Shown: piece after piece, positions 39,500-48,483 of the stretch
How the letters are laid out: each line of letters starts with the position of its first letter
Numbering within the stretch: position 1 is the first letter of the stretch
NCBI GenBank assembly: GCA_001839685.1
Contig: MLAK01000882.1
Span: forward strand, 76,199 to 140,198
DNA length: 64,000 nucleotides
Direction of reading: 5' to 3'
Origin: Tritrichomonas foetus
Lineage: Eukaryota; Parabasalia; Tritrichomonadida; Tritrichomonadidae
Translations under genes and position numbers: made by a program
Notes under the pieces: model-generated
Databases searched by the model: none
Seen by the model: the letters and a program-made list of their open reading frames with translations, nothing else
Told to the model about the DNA's origin: nothing

Positions 39500-41193
39500 A
39501 GAAAATCAAGTAAACTTAAAAATTGATTCAAAGATTCATGCCATGACATGTATCCTTTTAATTTGGATAATGAGTCTTAATGAATTAATTTAGGTTTATG
39601 ACTATACTGAATATTTATGAAATGATAAATACTTTTCAGTAGAGTATTTAAGGTGAATTTATTAACCATAAAATATCCACAAATAAGAATAGTTAACAGT
39701 TGTTTTATTAACTTATTCAAATCTCTAAGATTTTTTCAAATTTTGATGATCATTGACTATAGGGTTTTGAGATTCAATATCATTTCACGGGATCAAAAAT
39801 ATTCTAGATGATTAATATTAGCTAACAAAATCAGATTATTAATTGTTTCAATTGATTGATTATCGAATTGTGCTTTGAATGACCAGTTTTATCTTTTGCA
39901 CACAATTTTATAATCTAAATGGGGAATAAGGTTTGTTTGAATCAACATCTCTAATAATTTATCGATTTAATTATGAATCAGCAAAACATGGAAATAATTC
40001 AGTGAATCTGCAGTTATAACCAGTGAAATGTATGAAACTTCATTATTAAGGAAAGAATTCTTCATATTATTATTCACTTGGGAAAAGTTTTTCCTAATCG
40101 TTTTATGTATTGGAACATAAATGTGAAATATTGATATCAATAATTTTGACAAAAATAGTGAAACGATTATCATAGACTTTGTTTTTATGCTTTTGTATAT
40201 AATTCATGATTTTTTTTGAAATGTTTTAACACACATCTCAATTTTTTAATAATTTTTAAATTTTTCAATGGACAATTGAATTATTTGAATAAAGACGTAT
40301 GTTTACTATTCAATAGTATTCGAAAAATAATATGTATTAAACACTCCCTGTATCAAGAAATCATATAATAGCCAGATTTCCAAGAATGAAAAACGATAAA
40401 TTTTTTGTACTAAATATTTTTATAATATCCGGCTATTCAAATTTCTGAGCACTCAATTTTACAATAAATTTTATTCTACATCACTGTTTTTATTTTATTA
40501 ATAAATGATTCTATTTGAAGTGAGGGATCGTTATCATCTTAGATTCTTTGAAGATTTATTTCACATAGAAAAAATCATGAATAGAAAAATTATTGTTTTT
40601 GTGTATAAACATACTTTGAAAAATCATATCGGGGATTGAAATATTTCATAATAAATCAAATAATCACAGAAAAATCTAATACTTATTCAGAATAAAAAAT
40701 TTATTTCTAAGGAGTAGAAACTTCTCAAATAACATTTATTAACAAAATATTTCTGAAAATATTTTTTTTATGTTACTCAATGTCGTTGCTTTAATATTCA
40801 AATCACTTTTCTTTGCTATTTTAATATTCAATGAAACAAAATAACCTTTTCAAACCTATATTATATTTCATATAAAATTCCATTCAATTTTGTAAATCTT
40901 TCAATTTAGAAATAAAGATATGAGGTAACATATCCAGCAGACATGTCTAAAAATCTATATTTTAGTACTATAACATGATATTAATTCTATTATATAAATA
41001 ATCATTCATAAACCCACCAAAACTATGCTACTCATTCGTATTTCATGAGATCATTACTTATTCGATTCAAAAAATGAATTATTCGATTTTTGAATATGAA
41101 TTTTGAAAGTTATTCAAAAATAGTTTTTTTCAAATACTTTGAAATAATTTTTATCATTCAAATTAATTTATTTTTTTCACTTGTCGATTCTCA
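39500..41193. other. Long AT-rich intergenic region
   Basis: About 1.7 kb with no supported gene. An 11-base near-perfect inverted repeat (AATAGCCAGAT at 40367-40377, ATCCGGCTATT at 40427-40437) with a 49-base loop was seen. An Inr for the next gene lies at 41177. Confidence 0.4.
41177..41182 (+). promoter_or_regulatory. Candidate Inr of ubiquitin-like gene
   Basis: TCACTT, a full TCAY(T/A) match, 11 bases before the ATG at 41194. This spacing is typical for trichomonad genes and supports that start over upstream non-ATG extensions. Confidence 0.5.
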
Positions 41194-41826
41194 ATGGAAG
41201 AACACCTCCACCTCAAAATCAAATTATTTGGAAACACTCAAATTATTCCTCTTATTGTCCAAGCTTCATGTCAAGCGAAAGAGATCATCGTTCTACTCGA
41301 GCCGACGATTTATATGAATCAAAATCCAATTCTGCTTCACAATGGAAAAATCTTGAATTTATATTTGTCGCTTGCATCCCAGAATATCAAAAATAATTCT
41401 GTCATAATTATTTACAGAAAGGTTTCTCACAATTTCTCGACATCAATTTTACACATCATTGATGAATCGCAATCAGCCGAAATAACGCCATCCTACTGCA
41501 AAATTGGATCGTTGTTTTGTGAATTTCTCCGGATAAAAGACAGTGAAATCAATCGAGAATTTGATGATGAATGCATTTCTTCCATCGACGAAGCTGACAT
41601 ATTGAGTCATATAATACAAAAAGAAATAGCAAAGGATCATATCGTTATTATGAAATTTGCCACTGTCCTCAATGAAACACCTCAGAATATTTCAACAGCC
41701 CCGCTTCCGCCTTTGATGCCGGAAATGACGACTAAAATAAAGAAACCACAGGTCACAAAAGATCTGAGAACTTGTGAACAAGCTGGCGAATACTTTCATG
41801 AACAAATTTCATCATGGAACTGGTAA
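41194..41826 (+). CDS. Protein with divergent ubiquitin-like N-terminal domain
   Basis: 210 residues. Residues about 4-75 follow a beta-grasp pattern: two strands (HLHLKIKLFG, then IIPLIVQA), a helix (QAKEIIVLLE), then NPILLHNGKILNLYLSLASQ and SVIIIYRK, where LLHNGKIL...SLASQNIKNNSVIIIYRK mirrors the L-x-x-x-G-K-x-L-x-D-x-x-T-L-x-x-x-x-I-x-x-x-x-x-I-x-L-x-x-R core of ubiquitin folds. There is no diglycine end, so it is a fixed ubiquitin-like domain rather than a conjugating modifier. The C-terminal 120 residues are acidic, then Pro-rich (TAPLPPLMPEM). Other in-frame ATGs lie in different frames and are ignored. The partner is unknown. Confidence 0.6.
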   Translation: MEEHLHLKIKLFGNTQIIPLIVQASCQAKEIIVLLEPTIYMNQNPILLHNGKILNLYLSLASQNIKNNSVIIIYRKVSHNFSTSILHIIDESQSAEITPSYCKIGSLFCEFLRIKDSEINREFDDECISSIDEADILSHIIQKEIAKDHIVIMKFATVLNETPQNISTAPLPPLMPEMTTKIKKPQVTKDLRTCEQAGEYFHEQISSWNW

Positions 41827-42207
41827 TACTTCATCTTTTTTGATTTTTTCATATTTTCACTTGAACAAAATATGACTTTCTATCCATTCATATTAGCGGA
41901 TTTTGTGCGAGATATAAACAGCATCATACATTGAATTTTCTTCCTGTTTTAATGTTTCATGTTTTAATATTTCTTGTTTTAATGTTGCATGTTTTATTTC
42001 ATTTCATTTAATGGTATTGATTGCCTATGAATGAATTTATATATATCAATCTTTTGGATTTAAACAAGAAATTTCTCCGTGATTATATGTCTCAAATTCT
42101 ACAAATACAGGAAGCTAATCAATCATATAAAAACAAAAAAGAGAGATGAAAAACGCATGATTATTTATAAAACAAATATGAATGTGATGATTTTAGAATC
42201 AACAAAT
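41827..42207. other. Convergent intergenic region with 15-bp tandem repeat
   Basis: AT-rich. A degenerate 15-base tandem repeat lies at 41945-42003. Nothing else seen. Confidence 0.5.
41945..42003. repeat. 15-bp degenerate tandem repeat
   Basis: About four units of TGTTTTAATGTTTCA on exact 15-base steps (41945, 41960, 41975, 41990), each with one to three changes. Confidence 0.75.
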
Positions 42208-43653
42208 TTAAATTGTTAACGATTTTGGACTCAAAACAAAAGAACTTGGCTTGGCAACTGGTCCGCCATATGCCGCCTTTACAATTGTTTGATATTTTTT
42301 CAAATGTTTTTCTACAAATTCTGAAAATCCATCGATTTCTTCAAGGGCATCTTCCAAATCTTTATCAAACTTCGAAATATTAAAAATAGCATTTAAAATT
42401 GGCAAAGCGGAAGCTGCAACAATTCCATATTGTCGCAATTCTGCTTCTATTACCAAAATTGGCGCAAAAGTTAATGCCATATTTACATTGAGGCCTCTAA
42501 TAGTTAATGAATTGAAAATGAAGTGACGAATGGCAAAGTGAAAAATCGAGCAATTTTCAAATTTGATAAACATGGCCAAAATTGTTCTTAAAAAGTGTTT
42601 TGATGCAAAGCTATGATCGTTTGAAAGCATTGTTGATAAAAATAAAAGTGCATATTGATGATAAAAATGAATTTCATCAGGAACTTCATGAAAAAGTGAA
42701 CAAGCTGGCTCGATAAAATAATGCCATGTTGAAATTGAGAATAAATTTTGATTTTGATGATTTTCTGATTTATTTTTTGCTCCTTTTTTTAAATTTTTAG
42801 GTTCATTTTTCAATTCCACTTTAGATTTCACAGAATTTTCTGTTTTGGAAGAATTGAGAATATTATCAGAATTTGAAGGAATTGGATTAATTGAAAATAT
42901 AATGTATATAGTTTGCCATTGTGCATCAATAACATAGTTTGGTGCATTGAAAGACTGCAAAAGGGAAGACGAAACAATTTCGTCACTAAAATCACATTGA
43001 AAAAGTTTATTCTGAGCTAAAACTTGAAGAATTTTGAAATATGATTCAATCCTTAAGAAAATTGGATTATTTAAATCATTTTTAGCACATTGATTTAATT
43101 TGATATGAAACAATTCATTTGAAATGAATTCCGGAAATTTCATTTTTGAAAATCGAGCCTGAGCAAATTTCAACTGCTCATGATTTCCAAACAGCATTCG
43201 AAACAAAAAAGAAACATTTATATTATCAGCTCTTTTCAATAAACAATATAAATATTCACAATTTTCAGTTGCTTCTGGAATCTGCATAGCAAAAATAAAG
43301 GAAATGATGTCAGATAATCTTGACAGCTGAATTTCAGTTGGACCATCTGAATTTGAAAGCACTTCAAGCGCCACTTCACTCATCACTTTTTTATGAATAA
43401 TTTCATGGAAGAGGCGAATGTGGCCCGCCGTGATGATCTCAAATGCTGTATCGGAAATATCGCTTCTTTCGTGACTGAGTGCGGAGTGAAGTAAGGATTT
43501 CGCATGATGGCAGAAAAATAACGTTAACGGCTCGCAGTTCATTTTAAAAAAAGTGACGACTGATGGATTCAATAGTACTGAGTCGATTGTCGCTGTCTTG
43601 TTGCTGAGGCTCTTTTCCAGCTCGGGAGAAAGTTGCGAAAGGAGAGAAGTCAT
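42208..43653 (-). CDS. Possible SAPS-domain (PP6 regulatory subunit-like) protein
   Basis: 481 residues, soluble and almost all helical. The order of elements resembles a divergent SAPS/Sit4-associated protein: an early SVLLNPSVVTFFKM (position of the conserved L-x-x-F-L-x-x-x-x-V-x-x-L segment), SDISDTAFEIITAGHIRLFHEII (where SAPS has A-x-E-I-L), short helical repeats, and near the end FENCSIFHFAIRHFIFNSL, resembling the N-N-x-L-H-x-x-V-x-x-x-I segment. Between them a Lys/Asn/Ser-rich low-complexity stretch (about 268-295) interrupts the solenoid. SAPS proteins are regulatory subunits of PP6/Sit4 phosphatase. The assignment is weak; a generic HEAT solenoid is the alternative. It starts at a clear ATG. 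Confidence 0.5.
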   Translation of the reverse strand: MTSLLSQLSPELEKSLSNKTATIDSVLLNPSVVTFFKMNCEPLTLFFCHHAKSLLHSALSHERSDISDTAFEIITAGHIRLFHEIIHKKVMSEVALEVLSNSDGPTEIQLSRLSDIISFIFAMQIPEATENCEYLYCLLKRADNINVSFLFRMLFGNHEQLKFAQARFSKMKFPEFISNELFHIKLNQCAKNDLNNPIFLRIESYFKILQVLAQNKLFQCDFSDEIVSSSLLQSFNAPNYVIDAQWQTIYIIFSINPIPSNSDNILNSSKTENSVKSKVELKNEPKNLKKGAKNKSENHQNQNLFSISTWHYFIEPACSLFHEVPDEIHFYHQYALLFLSTMLSNDHSFASKHFLRTILAMFIKFENCSIFHFAIRHFIFNSLTIRGLNVNMALTFAPILVIEAELRQYGIVAASALPILNAIFNISKFDKDLEDALEEIDGFSEFVEKHLKKYQTIVKAAYGGPVAKPSSFVLSPKSLTI

Positions 43654-44033
43654 TTATCAAAGTATTCAAAATTTCAATAGAATTGAGAGATGCCAGATTT
43701 ATCTTATATTGAATTACTAGTAATGTTTGAATAGAATTGGAGTTTGATAACACCGGATAATCACTCGCTTTTTGATTGAATTTTTGGCCATTTAATTCAA
43801 ATGTTAACCATAGCATATGCTAACTAATTTGTATCGTCAAGTCATGATACAATATTGTACAATTGATTAATTTCTTATCAGGTTAATATTTATCCCCATC
43901 TATCACTCATTCTGATCATATTCTTCATTTTCCAAAACAACCATCCAATTGGCGTTATCATATTTCACATTGTCAAGAAAATATTATTGGATTAATTCTA
44001 CTAGAAAAATAAATTTTCACTAACACTTACAAA

Positions 44034-44144
44034 TGTGCCTCTGCATTACAACCAAATTTGAAAAAGATTATTACCATGTTTGGTCAATTCTCAAGGAGAA
44101 TATGAATTTCTGTCTTAACTTTTTGTCGAAATGCAGATGCGCAT
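44034..44144. repeat. TCTGCATT-ended MITE-like repeat, copy 2
   Basis: About 110 bases with ends TCTGCATT (44040-44047) and AATGCAGA (44130-44137), extended by TGTGCC/TGCGCA. Internal blocks CAATTCTCAAGG, GAATTTCTG and TTAACTTTT match copy 1 at 1387-1480. An insertion of about 11 bases distinguishes it from copy 1. Confidence 0.65.
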
Positions 44145-44148
44145 TTAA

Positions 44149-44205
44149 AAAACAATTAAACTAATTACAAAACAATTAAACTAATTACAAAACAATTAAA
44201 CTAAT
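44149..44205. repeat. 20-bp tandem repeat, 2.9 copies
   Basis: AAAACAATTAAACTAATTAC repeats exactly at 44149-44168 and 44169-44188, then 17 further bases with one change at the end. It directly follows the MITE-like repeat. Confidence 0.9.
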
Positions 44206-44288
44206 GATTAATTAGTAATAAGTAGATATTTATTTACATCATATATATATACATATATAAAAAAGAAAAACTTCAAAAAGAAAACATT

Positions 44289-45365
44289 CTAACAAATTAC
44301 GCAATTTCCAAAAAATCCTTTTGCTTTCTCAGGTGCATATTTCGGGCTGTAATTCAAATCAGCCCACTCCGGCATCGGTGCACTAAAATCGAACTCATCA
44401 GACTTGTAGTGAATTGATTGTAAATAGATTCCGAAAATGACTGCGCGATTGTCCTCTTCAAGAGAAGTGTCTGGAGGCCACAAACCTTTTTTCTCTGCTT
44501 CTTTGAGTGCTTCCTGCTCTTCACTCGTTAGTCCGATGTATTTTCCACCATACATTGAGTCGTTGGAGATTGGATGGCCCAAAAAAGCCAAATGAACACG
44601 AATTTGATGTGTTCGACCAGTAATTGGATGACATTTAACAATTGATTCATTTCCATTTGTGGCAACCCTTTCGAAAAGCGTGAGACTTTGTTTGCCACCT
44701 TCTCCGCATTCCCTGAATGATCTATCTTTTGAGTTTTCTCTAATTGGAGCATCAACCTTTGTTTCGCCTTCAGGAAATTCACCAACGACTCTTGCAACAT
44801 AAGTTTTCTCAATTTTGTGGCTTTCTAAATACTGCCCAAATCTGCGAGCTGCGTCTTCGGTTTTTCCCATTACGATGATCCCCGAAGTAACTCTGTCCAG
44901 GCGGTGGACTGGATAGTATCTTTGGTCTAATCTTTTGACCATTGCGTTATAATTATATCCGCCAGTGGCATGAATTGGAACAGAAGCTGGCTTTAGAAAT
45001 GCTACGTAATCTCCCATTTCACCTAATTTAGTAATCGGCTGGTTGTAAACTGGCGACTCTTTTCGAATGATTGAATGTTCGATGACATCATGCTCGCGAA
45101 TTACGTAATCGATTGGAATGGGCTTGCCGTTCACTGTTATATCTCCTTTCTTGATTCTACTGATGAGTACAGATCGATCCCAGTGTTTGAACTCTTGTGC
45201 GAAGACATCGATTAATTTGCGGCCGAACCACCGGCCTTTGGAGCCGCAGCGAAAAGTAAATGGATATGGTTCGACGAAACGAAAAGGACCTATAATGATT
45301 GGCTTGACAGGATCAACTGTGCGCTTGGAAATTTGATCATCTATTGGTTCCGTTTTAAAGGTCAT
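44289..45365 (-). CDS. RNA pseudouridine synthase, RluA family (RPUSD2/Pus8-9-like) with CVIC end
   Basis: 358 residues. An S4-like RNA-binding part (about 62-95, VLISRIKKGDITVNG) precedes the RluA catalytic domain. The catalytic block is HRLDRVTSG with nucleophile Asp157, and GRTHQIRVHLAFLGHPI completes the family signature. The FRFVEPYPFTFRC start is characteristic of the RPUSD2/yeast Rib2-Pus9 group, which modifies tRNA (position 32). The yeast Rib2 deaminase domain is absent. Oddly, the last four residues are CVIC, a CaaX-like box that could permit lipidation. On the coding strand AACGATA lies five bases before the ATG, like the T. vaginalis M3/Myb element. Confidence 0.9.
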   Translation of the reverse strand: MTFKTEPIDDQISKRTVDPVKPIIIGPFRFVEPYPFTFRCGSKGRWFGRKLIDVFAQEFKHWDRSVLISRIKKGDITVNGKPIPIDYVIREHDVIEHSIIRKESPVYNQPITKLGEMGDYVAFLKPASVPIHATGGYNYNAMVKRLDQRYYPVHRLDRVTSGIIVMGKTEDAARRFGQYLESHKIEKTYVARVVGEFPEGETKVDAPIRENSKDRSFRECGEGGKQSLTLFERVATNGNESIVKCHPITGRTHQIRVHLAFLGHPISNDSMYGGKYIGLTSEEQEALKEAEKKGLWPPDTSLEEDNRAVIFGIYLQSIHYKSDEFDFSAPMPEWADLNYSPKYAPEKAKGFFGNCVIC

Positions 45366-46005
45366 TTGGTTATCGTTCTATATCGTACTTATCGTACTTT
45401 TTCATAATTGAGACAATTGAAAATATTCAGTGAGAATCATGAAATTTGGTTTATATCAAAATTGAATGTATTTTGAATTTTGAGTAATGATACAAATTGA
45501 GAAGATGTTGAAAAATTTATGTTCTCAAAAATGAATGATCTAAAAATTGAGAGAAGAAATGTTGCCATTAATGTTTGTCACCTTAACTCAGAAGCATTCG
45601 GAATAATGAAACATGGCAATATGTTTTTAGAAAGCATTAAAAACATTTATATAATAACCAAACTAATGAGAAAATCGTGTCGACTAGTATTTCGAATTAT
45701 CACATAGAGCCATTTGCTGAAAATAGCCTAAATTACAGTTAGTTACTGATAAATGAATAAGATTTTATATTAATAATGTAATGATATCCAGTGAGTGCTT
45801 GATTGAGAAATTTTGGATACTTGTCGGTATTCTTTTCTCTTCCAAAGTTTAATCGATTAAATATCTTGTAGTTTTGTAAAAAATGCTATCAGCGACATCA
45901 TTAGCGAATTTCCTAAAAAATGATGAACAAATTTATAAAGAAAAACAAAAATTTTTTTCTTCGATATATTTAGTAATCACAAGTTGTTTTATATCTATTT
46001 TTGAT
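45366..46005. other. Intergenic region
   Basis: Upstream of the pseudouridine synthase and downstream of the Myb gene. It has the AACGATA motif at 45371-45377. A short plus-strand frame at 45519-45707 has no support. Confidence 0.4.
45371..45377 (-). promoter_or_regulatory. M3/Myb-like AACGATA element
   Basis: Reads AACGATA on the coding strand, ending six bases before the pseudouridine synthase ATG. AACGAT is the M3 core motif of T. vaginalis, bound by a Myb-like protein; whether this species uses it is unknown. Confidence 0.4.
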
Positions 46006-46932
46006 TTAATATTCATCGAAAACATCAAATGTGGAGAAACCATATAATTCAACTTGTTCACTCTCTGATAAGTATGGCAAGAAGAAGCTATCTTCTGATA
46101 CTTCAAGACTAAATTCAGCGCTATCAATTGCATAGCCTTCATTATCATCCTCATTACAGTCTCCAGCAAAGGGACTGCATGATGGTGTGGAATCATGAGT
46201 TGGTGATGAACACTGGGACACGTTACTTGATGTATCAAACGAGCATTCTGAGACATTTTGTTGATCAACAAATGAAACATTATCAATAATACTTTCAACT
46301 CCATTTTCTGTGATAATTTCTGAGTTTATATCTGATAAATGGGCAGATTGAATTGGAATTCCTTTTTGTTGCATTTTCATCAGAACTCTATGCCTATTAC
46401 GACAGGAAATTGCTGATTTATTTCCAATTTTAGAAGCAATCTTGGCCCACTTTTGTCCAAGTTCATTCACGAGTTCACATAGAAGTTCGTCCTCTTCAAT
46501 TGTATAGTTTGGATCACAACTTGGATTCAAATAGTTTTGCCATCTTTCACGGAGTTGCCTTTTCGTGCGAGTTGGTCCAAAACTAAGAGAGACTCGTGTC
46601 CAATCTGGTCCGAATGTTTTCACCAAATCAATGATCAATTTGTCTTCAGATGGTAAGAATTTATCCCTTTTTATGTTAGTTTTCCTCCTTGGGCAATGAT
46701 AATTCGAATTTTCATCACTAGTATTGTTGATAAGAAGTCCTTGGTTATTCATACAATTGTTTTGATTCATGCTATTATTATTGCTGTCAAGTTCTAATTG
46801 GTCATTTTGATTTGTTTCATTTCCTTGACAATTTGTAATTTGATTGTGCTCTTGAAGTTCATCTGGAGTGTTAATCAAGTCTAAGGAATGAAGCTCTGAA
46901 TCATTGATCATAAAAGAGGTGGTGTCGAACAT
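46006..46932 (-). CDS. Myb-like DNA-binding protein, two repeats (R2R3-type)
   Basis: 308 residues from the ATG at 46932; the frame extends upstream only to a TTG. Two tandem Myb repeats occupy about 97-200: repeat 1 (KFLPSEDKLIIDLVKTFGPDW, RQLRERWQNYL) and repeat 2 (YTIEEDELLCELVNELGQKW, CRNRHRVLMK). The first Trp of each repeat is replaced by Phe or Tyr, as is common in trichomonad Mybs. The N-terminus is Asn/Gln-rich, and the C-terminal 100 residues are Ser/Asp/Glu-rich (acidic, possible activation domain). T. vaginalis Mybs control gene expression through AACGAT-like sites; target genes here are unknown. An Inr-like TCATTA lies 12 bases upstream. Confidence 0.88.
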   Translation of the reverse strand: MFDTTSFMINDSELHSLDLINTPDELQEHNQITNCQGNETNQNDQLELDSNNNSMNQNNCMNNQGLLINNTSDENSNYHCPRRKTNIKRDKFLPSEDKLIIDLVKTFGPDWTRVSLSFGPTRTKRQLRERWQNYLNPSCDPNYTIEEDELLCELVNELGQKWAKIASKIGNKSAISCRNRHRVLMKMQQKGIPIQSAHLSDINSEIITENGVESIIDNVSFVDQQNVSECSFDTSSNVSQCSSPTHDSTPSCSPFAGDCNEDDNEGYAIDSAEFSLEVSEDSFFLPYLSESEQVELYGFSTFDVFDEY

Positions 46933-48483
46933 ATGAGTATCTTTAATGAGGAAGAATTTTGGAGAATGAAGTGAAATAAGAATCCTTCTGAGTGAATACA
47001 AATTATGGACAGATAAAATCTATTCAAATCAAAATCGGCACATTGAAATAAATTGAATGTTTTCCATCCAAATTTATATAATCTCAAATATTATAACCAT
47101 ATCCTTGCTAAAAAAGTCTAATTCAATTTTTTTATATAACGTCCATCAAATTCATTGAATATTTTGTGAGAAGTTATCAATATCATACAATTTTGAAAAT
47201 AATGCACGTTTCAAAATTCGTAAATATAACCATATTTTCGCTAAAGTCATTTTGAAAGAGCATGTAAACTTTTGTGAATGTTTTTGGTAAATTTTCAGAG
47301 AATCTTGTGAAAATTATCAGAAATGACAAAGAATGCATTCAAACAATAACCCAAAATATTTTTTTCTATAATATGAAATATTTAAATCATGACAAAAGGG
47401 GATTTTTTATATACAACGTCCATCGTATTCAAATACTTTTCTATCATGAGCAGGCTGTTATCATAAGGAGAAAAGAATTTAGATCAAAAAATAAAATGGT
47501 CGATAATTCGCAATTCTTATCAGGATATAATTTGACTGAATATAAAGTATAAAATTTAATAGTGATTTTGTTGCATGCTATTTTCCATCAGAAAAGGAAA
47601 AAATGTCAATGAAAACAAAAATTTAAATTTTGGAATTGAGATACATTTTGTGAAAAGTAACGTTACCTTACATTTTCTTCTATATTTCTATCATGTTTTC
47701 TTCGATAAAAACGTTTTTCTCTCATGAAGACTTCACATTATATTATTTTGTTATCAATACTGTGATTCTGTTGTTATATGTTTGAAGTTTTATTTCCTTG
47801 AAAGTTCATATAACAAAGGCAACTGCCAATATTTACTTTTGATGTCTTGACATATCATCATATTATCAAAATGAAATTTCTTTTTTGAAACTTGTTGGTA
47901 AAACGCATCAATTAAATTTTGTCATCAGAGAGTTCTTTGTTCTTTTCCTAAACCCATTTCTTAAAAAATAAAGGATTTTGGAAATGAGGAGTTGAAAAAA
48001 AGAAAATAGAGAAAGTTGATGCAATAGCTATTGCACTTTTACATATTTTGATCATTTTCCGACAAGTGTCGTTTAGGTCAGGATGAATAATGATATCTTC
48101 ACATTACTTTTTCTTTTTTTTGAATATAGTTTAGGAATACAAAACAGTTGTATCTATTCCACGAAAATTCTCATACTCAATCAGAAATAAAATTATTTCG
48201 ACAAAAAATTATCATCAATGAAATTAGTAATATTTCGATCAGAAATTTAATATCTGATTTTCCTCTGAATAAATTTATAGTTTGATATTCGATTTTCAAT
48301 AAAAAGATTTTAGAATTCTCATGATTTTCAAAAACTAAGAATTTTACCCAAAACCCTCCGACTTTTCTATTTCAAAATGTGATGACAATATATATGATTC
48401 TCAAACACATTTTCTTTGTTCATATTTTTTAGAATCATGACTAAATTTCATATGGCATTTCATGATATTCAAAAAGTTTCAAA
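46933..48483. other. Long AT-rich intergenic region with a degenerate duplication
   Basis: About 1.5 kb. Two related stretches, near 47088-47200 and 47222-47470, share ATAACCATAT...GCTAAA and TTTTTATATA-CAACGTCCATC motifs in the same order. No supported gene. A short plus-strand frame at 47274-47552 falls within the duplication. Confidence 0.4.
46944..46949 (-). promoter_or_regulatory. Candidate Inr of Myb gene
   Basis: TCATTA on the coding strand, 11 bases before the ATG at 46932. It supports that ATG. Confidence 0.45.

Larger units (their letters stand above)
43654..44288. other. Intergenic region with MITE-like repeat copy 2 and a 20-bp tandem repeat
   Basis: Contains the second copy of the TCTGCATT-ended element, directly followed by a 20-base tandem repeat and a (TA)n stretch near 44238-44260. 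Confidence 0.6.

Noticed and set aside
40367..40437. 11-base near-perfect inverted repeat with 49-base loop
   Set aside because: In AT-rich DNA such a pair can arise by chance; no second copy or flanking duplication supports an element.
44018..44030. ACTAACACTTAC, resembling the trichomonad intron branch/3' splice motif
   Set aside because: The known motif is ACTAACACACAG; here no AG follows directly, no GTAYGT donor lies upstream and the flanking genes are uninterrupted.
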